From assembly GCA_008360975.2 (NCBI GenBank), contig CM039182.1, positions 31,917,566-31,981,565 on the forward strand: DNA of 64,000 nucleotides, written 5' to 3'. The DNA is from Lichenostomus cassidix (Eukaryota > Chordata > Aves > Passeriformes > Meliphagidae). The translations under genes and the position numbers were made by a program. Within the stretch, counting starts at the first letter, position 1; every line of letters begins with the position of its first letter. The notes beneath the pieces were generated by a model. It was given only the letters and a program-made list of their open reading frames with translations. It was not told the origin of the DNA and ran no database searches. Shown here one piece after another: positions 45,501-57,500 of the stretch.

Positions 45501-48500
45501 ATCTTGACCTAGAGTGCGATTCAGAATGTTTGGAAGCCCTCGATGGACTGCGAGATCCTGACCTGCTCTCTGATTTTACACGAGCAGGACTCCCAGCTGG
45601 AGATTTTGACTGGGAGCGAGACTCCTAACAAAAAAGACAGTATTAAAAATGGTATTGGTTGTGTAAATGCCTAACTCCTAACATTTTAAGTACAGTAATT
45701 CTATTATATTGATTGCTCCTGAAAAACAAATGGTTAGGCAATACCCTCCAAAAAAAATTTCATTTTGCTAACCCACTGTTAATATTGTATGCTTGCCTCA
45801 AATAGGTCCCTGCTTGAACCAGATCACCAATTCTCTATTAACTAAGTAATCATGCAAATTCATCTACAACTTGATCATACAGACACTGGAACATAAACCA
45901 TACATTTACTTAACCTAGGACCCATTCATTCTTCCAGATTCTTTTAATTCTACTTCACTCTTGCTTTCTACTTTTCTTCATTCTTCATTGAGTTTTTCAT
46001 TTTTCATACTTCGTGTATTCTTCCCCAATTCAAACAATTCATTATAGCCTTAAAAAAATATTCAAGTGCTTCTATCTGACCAATCTTCTGTTCAATTTTT
46101 TCCCCCATTCAATTTTAATTTTCTGATCTTTAATACTTTTCATTAGCCTTCTTTTATCTTGATTTATCTTCCACATTCTTGGAAAAAACTCTTCAATTTC
46201 TTCACGAACATTAACCTTAATGGAAAAAGAACATTTAGTATATTTAAGCACGTGGGGATTATAAAACTCTGCTGGAGTTCAGATGTTATCTACTAAATTG
46301 AAAAGCCAGCAGGTAAAGTGCAAGAAACTATTTTATAAAACAACTTTTTTAAAAAAAATTATCTTTAAAACTGTATAAGTGTCTATGTTCTAACAATGAG
46401 CTTACTGAGTTCTCAGTGTTTTACTGTATTTGCAAAGCTACCCTCCTCCCCTCTGAGATTTATTTTGGTAAGATACATAGATACACTAAATACTAATTAG
46501 CACAAATATATTGACGTATTGATATCAGTGATTCCCCCCCCTACAATAATAACTATGTGCTTCTCAGTATTGAATATCCCAGATTTTACTCCTACAGATT
46601 ACTATAACACTCTCAGTTCAACAGAATGGCCAAAGATTTCCAGTCAAAGCCTATCTATGCACATACTTACTCACATAATACATGCACATAGGTACAAGCA
46701 ACATAAATTACTATTCTTCCTACTTTTTCTTCCTCATTGTTATCCTGTTTTCCTTATATAATCCATATAAACTAAGATGCATAATAATATAGTTAAAGCA
46801 ATCCAATAAAAGTAAAAACAGGAGTATTTTTTTCTTGCATGATAAGGCACACAAGAAAAAAAACTAGGAAAACAAGCAAACAAAGAGCAGGTTAGGATTT
46901 CCTCACATTTTATAATGTACAGCATTTCTAAGTAGCTTATCTATAAAAACCTCTAGAGAATAGTATACTATATACATCTGTAACTTCACAAAATACTTAA
47001 AAGAGAAAATGCATAGCAAGTTCCCCTCCCAAAGGTGTTACATATCATGTTTATTTTCATTATTTTTCCTCCTGACTGTTCTCACAGTTTTTTCTCAATT
47101 TATTTCTTACTCTACCTATGTCCAGATCTGCATTTTCTTTTGCAGTTAAAATTTTTCACTACTTTGTGCTGGAGTTACTTCCTCATATTTCAAGACAGTA
47201 AATTTACCAGAGATGGAACCTGATAAGCTCCTCACTAACAACTATTACAGCCACACTTCCATCCCCTTTTACCTCAATCAAAAGGACAAAGAGAATGTCA
47301 CCTATTAGAATGACAGGCCTGCCAAACTTTAACAATAAAGGCCGAATTCAATGCTTGGCTGTGACAGGTGGATGTGACGGTGGCCTTGGCCTCCCTGGAA
47401 CAGCCCAGCCCATGGGCCGAGCGGAAGACACCACCGTGGGCCTGAATGCCCCCTTTTCTCCGGGGCTGAATGGTTGTGCCCAGGGCGTGGAAGTGGGCTC
47501 AGTCCCCTCCTTCCTTTCTCCCCTTTTGGTATAAAAGTTCTAGAAAGTTCCCCTTTGTCTTGTGGTTTGTTGCTCCCCTGTTGGTTGCTTGTCTGTATCC
47601 TCCCACCCCCTATAACTCCTGATTGTACGGCGCTCTTGCCAATTATGTACCCCTAGCATCCCAATGGCTCCCCTTGTTATCTCCACCCCACCTCTGCTCC
47701 CCTTAAAAACCCCTGTCCCGGGAGGTTTGGGGCCATTTTGTTGGGGTCCGTCCTCCCTCCCTTTTTCGTTCGCCCTTCAATAAATTTCCTTTTGCCTCAA
47801 CGAAACGGACTGCCTCTGTCTGTGCCCGCGAGCCGGCTCTCGGTCGCCCCTGCCGCCAGCAGGGCTCCACCTCTCCGGCACTGCCTTCCGGCAGTTGTCC
47901 CCCGCCTCTCCGGACTTGGCCTGCAGGAAAGGCCCACGCGCAGCAACACTTGGTGCCCCGTGTGAGGAGGCGTGGCCGACAGCAGCTGTCACCAGCGAGT
48001 GAGTCTACGAGGCGCCGCTGTGGCAGCTCGCACCGGATTGTGCGGAGCTCCGCGGAAGCCCTGGGAGAACAGGGATTCCTTTGCGACCGACGGCCCCTGA
48101 CGGACGGCTTTTAAGTTCCCGGCGACGGAGTATCGGGGAGATAAGGAGGTCCCCCGTGCCCAGGTAAAGTTGCTGCGGGGAGGAGATTAGGGGTGTGTGT
48201 GTGTGAGCCCCTAACACTCGGTCGCCCGAGAACCCCTGGGTCGTCTTTGGTGTCAAATTAGTGTGCGGGTGTGGCCCAAAGAGCGTGCTAGTTGTCCGGC
48301 ACCTTTTTGTTATTTTTCTTGTTTAGCCGTTGGGCAGGTTGGCTTTCGGTAGCTCTACTCTTAGCAGAATGGGATCCCGTCTGTCAAAGGATAGTGCTAT
48401 GCAGAGGGAGATGCATTCTAATTTATCTGAACTTTTGGAAGCCTACCATGTTCTTTTCTCCCCTAAAGACCTTAAGAAGTTTGTCAAATGGGTAATGGTG

Positions 48501-51500
48501 AATTGTCCCCCGGACTCCCCTACTTTAATTTATGACTTAAATTATTGGGACTCGGTTGGTAATAAACTCCTGGCGGCGGGGAAGAAGGGAGATCGTACTG
48601 CCAGGAAGGTTTTTTCCTTGCATTCCCAAGTTTATAAGTTCGTTAAAAAATCTCCTGTTAACCTACCCCTTTATACCTCTTACCCCCTTGAGCAGCGGGA
48701 GCAGAGCCCTGTAGCTCGCCCTAGTGCGCTCGGTAGCTTCCAGCACCGAGACACCCCTCTGCCCCCGAGCGCCCCTGTCCCTGAGCCCTCTCCTCCTTTC
48801 CCTGCCGTGGCGCCCCTTCCCTTTACTAACATTAGACAAGATGGCGCCGAAGAAAAACGTAATGGCGATCATTCGCGCGCTTTCGCCCCTGGGTTTCCCG
48901 CCGGCGCGAACAAAGGGTCCCGCCTCAGGGATCCTCCCCCTTGTCCATCAACTCTCACTTCCCTTGATCGGTCTCCGCCTCCGACTCTACCCCTTCCGGT
49001 CGTGTCTTTCCCCGCCCAAGTTACGTCAGGGGGAGGGGTTGAGCCGTGGGAAAATCCCACGACTGAGTTCCCACGGTCCCCTCCTCGAACCACAACATCC
49101 GGCCGCCATATTGGCAGGCCCGGAAGTGGTGACTGTTCCCCCCTTTTTGCGGCCCCTGCGCGACGCCGACAACACTCCCCTCTTCCCACGCCTAGCCCCA
49201 CTCCTTATAGAGCTGACAATGGTCGGCCAAAAGCACTGGTGTGGCAGCCGGTTTCTCTTGTCACCAAGGAGAAGCTTTGCAAGGCGGCCAAGAATTATGG
49301 CTGTGAATCCACTTATTTTAAATCACTGTTTCAATCTATCCTTAAAGCAGAGGCTAAATGCCCTGCAGATGTGAGAGAACTAATTGGCTGTCTCCTGACC
49401 GAAAGCCAACAGAAACAATGGGAGTCTAGTTGGAAAAAGAGACTCCAGATTCTAATAGCTTCCCGCAAAGACGACCTAAATTATCAGGCATTAACACTGA
49501 ACCATCTTTGTGGCATGGGAGACTGGTTAAAGCCACATGACCAGATCAGGGCTGTATCTGAGGAAGTGCTTGCAGAGGTCATTTTAGCGGCCCAACAGGC
49601 CTTCTTTGCGATCCCCACCAAAGCTGAGGCCCAGCTTCCTTATATGTATATTAAACAAAGACCTGACGAGTTATTTATTGATTTTATTGACCGGCTGACA
49701 GCTGCGGTCAGGCGGCAACTCAAAAATGTCAGTGACCAGGACGAAATCATCATCCACACCGCAACTATTAATGCGAACGCCAGATGCAAGCAGCGAATCA
49801 GCTCGCTGTCCCCAGACACTCAACTCACTGTCTCCCTGTTGATCGACGCGTGCTCCTCAATTCCTCTCAACCCCCCTAGACCCCAAAATATCCCTACTGC
49901 CTACCCTAATACCTCCCCCAACGCGGCTCCATTCGATAACCGACCAGGTCGGAAACCTTTTGCCCCATTGTTTTGTCATCGGTGTGGCCAACAGGGTCAT
50001 ATTGCCAAGAACTGTCCTGCTCCGTACCCTAATCCTGCTCTCTCGAGTTCCTCTCCCCTAGGCCCAAACCCAATGATGCCGATTCCTGCCCCGACCACTG
50101 TACCCGTGACACCCCATGCCGGCTCTCCAACTCAGCCCAGCCAGCCAGCTGCCTTCCAACCGCCGACCTATCAGACGGTAGCTCCAGCACCAGCAAAAAA
50201 CTAGAGAATCAGTGCGTCGAGGCGTCGCGCGAGGATACAAGTGTCGCCTCCGCTATGGACCTATCTACCTGGACAGCCACGGAATGGGACTCTAATAGAC
50301 TTCATGCCTGGTGGGCCCAGCAAATCAACTCAAAATAGGCCCTATATCACTCCCTAACTATCCAGGGTCCGTTCCCCCTAATCACATGGGGTCGGGGCTA
50401 TGCTTGTGTATCCACCCCGGCCGGACTGAAGTGGATACCTAGCAAATGGGTAAAGCCCCACCTGGCCGGAAAGGGAGCAGGAAACCCCCAGGAGGAAGCA
50501 AAACTAAGTCACTTTGCCTCGAAGAAAGCAAAACCGGACTGGGCAGCACTTCGTATGGCTGGCTGGAAAAGCCGGAAAAGAAAAGGAGCCCAGAATTCCT
50601 CCTTGGAGGAGGTTCCCCCAGACCCTAACCTGTGCCTCGTAACCTCATACAAATCTCCCCCACCCTAGACTGAATGCCTCAGAAGAAACTCCCCAAAACC
50701 CCCTAAGCCCTGTTAAGTTTTATCTAAAATGTTCTGTTTTTGTTGCAGACTTGCCTCTCACCAAAGAGCCTGCCATGAATCCCACCTTGAAGACATTCTG
50801 CCTGCTTTTCTGGTCCGCGGCCCTCGCTGGAGTCACCATGAGCTGGATCGTCCCCCAGCCGAAAGCAAACGTGTGGGCGACCCTGGCGAAGTCCCTGAAG
50901 CAGGAGGGACTGTGCTTGGGCATGGACAAGGCGGAGGACCCGATGTCGACATGCCTCATCGGGATTCCTTTGAAAAAGGGCGAGTTCCCTTTCTCAGGTA
51001 GTTACCGCTCATATCCAGACCCGGTGAGTTCTTGGGATGAGTGGGTTGACCACCACCTTCCATCGGGGACGGTGGAGCCCCAAGAATTGGAACTATTGGG
51101 GTCCACCCAAGCGGAGCTGTGTGTTAAGTTCGATAGCCCGCGCCGGTACAGTCCAAAATTCCCGGAAGGTGTAGAACATGAGTATGACGATCTATACCCC
51201 ATGCCTTTCACCCACATCCACGTAAATAAGAGGTACCGTGCTTCGGAGTGGTGCAACTTTACCGCTCCAAACCCCGCTCACTCGAACGCTCACCCCAAGG
51301 TCTTGCCGAAAGGGATTTTTCTTATTTGCGGTAAGCATGCCTGGGCAGGAGTCCCGGCTCGTCTGCGAGGAGGGCCATGCACCCTCGGGAGACTGGTCAC
51401 CTTGACCCCCGACAAGCAGCAGTTGTTAAATTGGAAAAATTCGGCCCAATTGACACGCCAAAAGAGAGAAATTATTAATCTGGGTGAAAATTGCAATGAC

Positions 51501-54500
51501 ACAATTGTGACCTGGCCCCGATCTAAGAAGATAGCTGCTTCGATTCTACTCCCGTGGGTCGCAGGTTACAAGGCCTTGGGTGACATTGAGAAACTGGAAT
51601 GCTGGCTCGGGAAACACGCAAGGCTGACCTCTGAAGCCCTGAGCCAGCTCCTCGCAGACGAGGAGGCGGTGAAACACGCGACTCTTCAGAACCGTGCTGC
51701 CATCGACTTCCTCCTCCTTGCCCATGGCCACGGGTGCGAGGACTTCGAGGGTCTGTGCTGCTTTAATTTTAGCACCCACGGCCGAAGCATCGCCTTTAAG
51801 ATCCAGGAGATGCGGGACCAGATCGGAACTCTAAAAGTAGAGACTGAAACGTGGTGGGGACACCTCCTGAATAATTGGGGGCTCTCCGGGTGGGCGGCAT
51901 CAGTTGTCAAGTCCGTTCTTTGGGTTATTCTATGCCTTTTTCTCATTGCTATTGCCCTTGCTATTTTTAAGGCTTTGTTTGTTAGACATTTAATCTCTCT
52001 TTTATTTAAAAAGAAAGGGGGAGGTGTGACGGTGGCCTTGGCCTCCCTGGAACAGCCCAGCCCATGGGCCGAGCGGAAGACACCACCGTGGGCCTGAATG
52101 CCCCCTTTTCTCCGGGGCTGAATGGTTGTGCCCAGGGCGTGGAAGTGGGCTCAGTCCCCTCCTTCCTTTCTCCCCTTTTGGTATAAAAGTTCTAGAAAGT
52201 TCCCCTTTGTCTTGTGGTTTGTTGCTCCCCTGTTGGTTGCTTGTCTGTATCCTCCCACCCCCTATAACTCCTGATTGTACGGCGCTCTTGCCAATTATGT
52301 ACCCCTAGCATCCCATTGGCTCCCCTTGTTATCTCCACCCCACCTCTGCTCCCCTTAAAAACCCCTGTCCCGGGAGGTTCGGGGCCATTTTGTTGGGGTC
52401 CGTCCTCCCTCCCTTTTTCGTTCGCCCTTCAATAAATTTCCTTTTGCCTCAACGAAACGGACTGCCTCTCTCTCTGCCCGCAAGCCGGCTCTCGGTCGCC
52501 CCTGCCGCCAGCAGGGCTCCACCTCTCCGGCACTGCCTTCCGGCGGCAGTTGTCCCCCGCCTCTCCGGACTTGGCCTGCAGGAAAGGCCCACGCGCAGCA
52601 ACAGTGGACCATATAATCAGGTCTGCATAACAGGTTACCCCTATGAAGATGGCTGTGTGCTGAGCTAACTACATGACTTCACTGAAATAAATTATGTATG
52701 TGCCTTTAAAGATTACTAAATTTCATTTGGTGTTTTGACATTTAAAATCCACTATTCATGATAAAAAAAAATTTCTTAGAACCCCTGACATGATTTTATC
52801 ACCTTGCTTCTGTTTTTGTACTCTGCAATGTTTGATAGCCTCCTAAATTCTTCCCTTTATAACTCATCCCTTGCAACAACTGCCAGTTTCTCTGAGAACT
52901 ACCTGTACTTCTCTCCCTAGTAAAAATGATCAGCAATAGAGAAGAACATGCAAAGTGACACCAGATTTAGAAAACACCCTTCAACAAAAAGACAAAGAAT
53001 TCACCCTCCTCAGACACTCCTTCATAAAGATACTGCATTGGCCATACATTTTACATTTGAAAGATCAATTTTTGAACAAGAACTCTGGAAGCTTGAACAA
53101 AGGCAATCCCCCACTCCTGATCCTGCACAATCTAGAAATGTCTGGGAGGTGTCAAAAATACCATGGACCCAATTGCTCCTATACAATATAGAAGTCAGCT
53201 TAGTGTCCTTAGCTATTCAACTGAAGCACCTTATGATACAACCCACAGAATCTTTAACAATATCACCTATGACAGCAAATCCGTACTAAGTTGCCAAAAG
53301 CAAATATTACATAACTTCAAAAAGGTTAAATCCTTTTGGAACTGTCTGTTTAAGATCATTATGGGCTCCATTCACAAATATACAACTTGAAAACTGGAGT
53401 GACGGAAGGGACAATGTAAATTCTTAGAGATTTTAAACCTCAACCAAGTAACGTAGATGCAAACTGCAGCTGAAGAGAGATTACCTGAGAGGAGTTGCAC
53501 ACTGTCATTGGCAAGCAATTACATCTCATCTTCTGATGTAACATAGTTCACCTAGTTATACCTCCTACAATGCTTCAAAAGGAGACTAAGGGAATCACAA
53601 TAACCTGCGAAAGTTTAAGGACTTAAGCATGACGCTGAAAAAAAATACCTAGTAAGATTTTTATCTGCATGACTATAGGCAGGGATTAAGAGATTCAGAG
53701 CTTCAAGGAGTTAAAAAGGGAGATTTTAAAGAATTTTTCTCCTCTACTTCCTAATATAATGAAATAATTAGTAAACTGTAATTTAGTCTATACCACAGAC
53801 CAACCCAGCTGTTCTTCACAAACTATTTATATCCATTCTGCAATATGTGTGACAAAAGTATTCAACATTGTTAGTTTGTTATCTTTAGTATGAGAAAACA
53901 GACATCCCTATTAGCCCAAAGCACTAAAATGTCTCAATTTTGTACCAGTCTTTAAGCAACCTATACATTCTGATCTTAGCTCCATTCTTACCACAGAAAC
54001 TAAATACAGAGTTAAGAGAGAAAAGACTAAAATTGCACCTTGGATCCTCAGCACTTTCTCATCTTTCTGTTCTTAAGATACTCAGTCATTTAAGGGCCAC
54101 CGATCAGACTCATCTTAAACTCAGCTTCTCATCACACCACCTTCCTATAAAACAGCACCTGTCTTAATGCCTTGGGCTTTATTATGCAGCTGTCCAGTCA
54201 CTACTTTCACCCTTACAAACTTGTAGGCTGATAACTCACTATCCTCATGTCAAACTACCTAGATTTGCTGTCACTAGAGCCTGCAGGAAAAGAAACGAAG
54301 CTTTGTAATATTCTTCAGATCAGACTTCCGTTTCAAAAGAAATCCTGCATCTACCAGTAACACCTTTCCCAGGAAAAAACCTCTCCCCAAAACGCGACAA
54401 AAACCCCACCCAAACAAAAACAATACACCCTCCACCCGCTGCCCCCCAGTTACAAAAAACCCAACTCAATTGTAACCCAACTCAAGTGTGCTTCTTCAGA

Positions 54501-57500
54501 GTAAGATGTAGTGCCTTCCTCAAATACACACCAGGAAATGGGACTAATGATTTGGGTCTTGGAGCCAAAATTGTAGAAAAACGCAAAATCTAAGGTTTGC
54601 AGCTTCAGTTACAGATTCTCTGGATAAAATGCACAGCTAGAGGCACTAGGAAATATTTTCAATCTTGTTACCCTCTTTCTTCCCAGGAAGAATAACAAAA
54701 AAAATGTGATATGGAAGGGATCTCTCCCCCTTCCCCCTCCATTACTTAATGATCATATAAACCTAGTCATTGAACAACTATCAACAACTTTGGACGCTCC
54801 ATCTGAGCAAGGTATCAGTCAGTCCATGTATTTCATCCATACTGGTAAAACTGTTTAACTGATCCAAATTCTATCTATCACTTACATTCCTTGCCTCTTT
54901 CAAAAGAAATCCTACCTTAGATAAAATAGAATTACTATTTTGGAAGCATTTAAAACACTTTTATGCAGAGAATTGCAACAGTCTTTAAAATGTATTCTCT
55001 CCATTTTCCACCCATCAAGAGAAGGTATGATGAAGAGCACTGTGTGGGGGAGCCACAACAAAACAAACAACTAACCAACCAACCCACCCACCCCCCAACT
55101 ACCAAACACCCTACTGGTTCTTTCACATTGCTCTTCCGTCCTGAACTTTTCCTGCCTAATCTCAACTTCCACCTTGCAATTTCAGAGTATGACTGAAAGG
55201 CTATCAAAATTTAGAGTGAGATGCTAACTAGAGAGAATGAGATAAGTTTAAACAAAGCTTTCTGCAGCAAAGCATGGGAAATAGAAAAAAAAATCATTAA
55301 ATCACACAAATTTCAGGTGAAATTCATTTGAGCTGGGGTGAAAAAAAGGACAGGACAAGTACTCTAGCAACACCATTTCCAAAAATCCTGTTACAAACCC
55401 CTACCAAATTTAAAAAATAAATGAAGTTGATCTCTATTAAAAGGGGACAGAAAAACCTAAGCAGTCAAAAAAACAAACATGAATTTAGCAGCAGCCTACA
55501 TTCACTGGATAAAACTGTTAAGTTAGTGACATCTCACTTACGAGGACAAGATTACATTTTGACAGGAATCTACCAACTTTCCCTGAAACTCACAAGAAAA
55601 GTGAAGTCATTTGTGCTTCATACTATGATCTGTCACTATACTAAAAATAAAATGGATCCTCTAATTAGCTACTCTTCTATAAATATTTCAACAGTACACA
55701 TATTAGGCTTCTGTGTAAAAAGCACCTCATAAGTTGTTGCTTTGAAGACATGGATATTTTAAAAGTTACTAACATAAACTTTATGTATTTCTCCATGATA
55801 CCTCTTATGAAAAGAAAGAAAAAAAACCAAGAGGCTTCAGCAATAAACTTTTTGAAATTACAAGGTAATCTCGATGAGGCTTGAAAACACACCTCTTCAG
55901 GGAGGGTAGTTACTCCTTCACCACATATGGAAGATAGTAAAGAGAATTTGTGTTCAAAAGGAGCAGTGCTCCCAGCTGCCAAGGTCCAGAACAATCAAGA
56001 ATTTATTAAGTGCGATTAAAACAACGAAAAATAAAAATCGGACTTCCAGAAAACCTCTCCTTTCCCACACTGGTCATTAGATACTGCAGGGTGATCACAG
56101 CACTCTCCAAGCAAATACAGAACACCTGAGCAGTAGCAGACCATTGTGCCTGTGTTTCAAAAGGTATGGGAAGCAACGTGACTTCCTTTCCACAGAGGTG
56201 GCAAACTGCCACTGCAGGAGAGATGGAATACAATACCTAAGTAAGTCTGACCCCCCGCACCGTTGGAGTTTTTTTTTCCAAAGAAATCATCTTAAAGTTG
56301 ATGAGTTAGGTAATTCCATATGCATTTAAGTATTTTGCATCCAAACTTACTGAAGCAAATACAAGGCACTTTCACAGCTAAACTAACCCAAAAGCCACTT
56401 GCATACCTACAAGATAAGCATGCTTCCTTCAAGAAGATGGGCCACATGCAAAATCATACATTTCTTTAAGTGTTTTATTAGATTATACTATTCATCTCAC
56501 TATAATATCTTGTATAGAGCGGGAGGGAGGTATCTCATTAGAATGAAGACAATCAATATAGAGTTGTAAAATGGAATTTCACCTTTGTTCTGACAGAAGG
56601 TTTTATCTATTTAGACAAACAGCACATTAATACTGGGAGAAAACTACTAAACTTTTAAGAATGCAGGCATCAAACGTTACCAGAAGCTCAAAAAACTGAC
56701 TGATCAAAGTTTCAAGTGGAGCTACTGAAGTGGCAGGTTTGTTCAGACTCCCTCTTGTTCACAGCTCTGGGTAACATCTAAAGTTGCACCACACAATGAA
56801 CACCAAATAAACAATAGCTTATTAAAAATAATAAAAAAAAAAGAAAGGAAGAGTTGCCCATCATCTGACAGAAATAAAAGATAAAAAAAGCCTCACTTGT
56901 CCAATCTGCTCACAAAAAGCATTCAATGGTGATAAAATACTCTGACGTTTCCAAAACCAAACCCTGGATAATAAGCACAATTTAAAATCTTTTTTTCTTC
57001 TTAATGTCCATAAACTTAACTCTAGCACATCCACTATATTTTAATTCTTCTCCCAATTTCTTTCCACTAAATCACCACGCTTGAGGAGGGGGCTTTTTTC
57101 TGTTCAACCAGCCACATTCTTAATATAGAACTTGCCTAAGCTGAAACAAAATTACATAAAAACAGAGCAGATGTTGATTAGTCTGAGCATATTTGATTAA
57201 CATTTGCTTTAAAACAAAAGTCAATAAAGGAGTGAGTTCAAAAAGGAAAAGCTCTACAACGATTTTATCCAGTTCTTTAGAAATGAAAGCTTTTAAAAAG
57301 TGCAAACAAAGCCATTTAATTGGAAATTTATTTCCATAATTATTCTCAATTGCCTGTTCAGATTAGTTATTATGATTTTAAAATCATAAATTAGAGACAA
57401 AGCACATACATGGACAGTATCTTACCTGTGATAAAATTAGCTTTTAAAAAAATTCTGATCGTACTCAAGTTTAATTGAAGTGCTTTTGGGACAATATGCG

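Larger units (their letters stand above)
47373..52603 (+). mobile_element. Class II (alpha/beta-like) endogenous retrovirus, pol-deleted
   Basis: A 5231-bp provirus in the sense opposite to TRA2A, inside its intron 1. Order: 5' LTR, primer-binding site, leader, open gag, pol remnant, open env, polypurine tract, 3' LTR, with a 5-bp target duplication. LTR copies differ by about 1%, so the insertion is young in evolutionary terms. Most of pro and pol is absent, so it cannot replicate by itself; any mobilisation needs enzymes in trans. Gag looks betaretrovirus/alpharetrovirus-like and Env has an alpharetrovirus-like transmembrane subunit. Confidence 0.95.

Noticed and set aside
48330..48368. Upstream extension of gag
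   Set aside because: The upstream codons start at a TTG, not ATG. The ATG at 48369 has good context and gives a myristoylation signal.
48663..49201. Minus-strand frames inside gag
   Set aside because: Shadows of the Pro-rich coding region, with no domain.
50446..50628. 60-codon frame in the pol remnant
   Set aside because: Out of frame with the integrase-like fragment, which is the frame showing family resemblance.
50751..50774. Upstream extension of env
   Set aside because: The earlier start is a TTG codon directly after the splice acceptor; the first ATG is at 50775 and is followed by a signal peptide.
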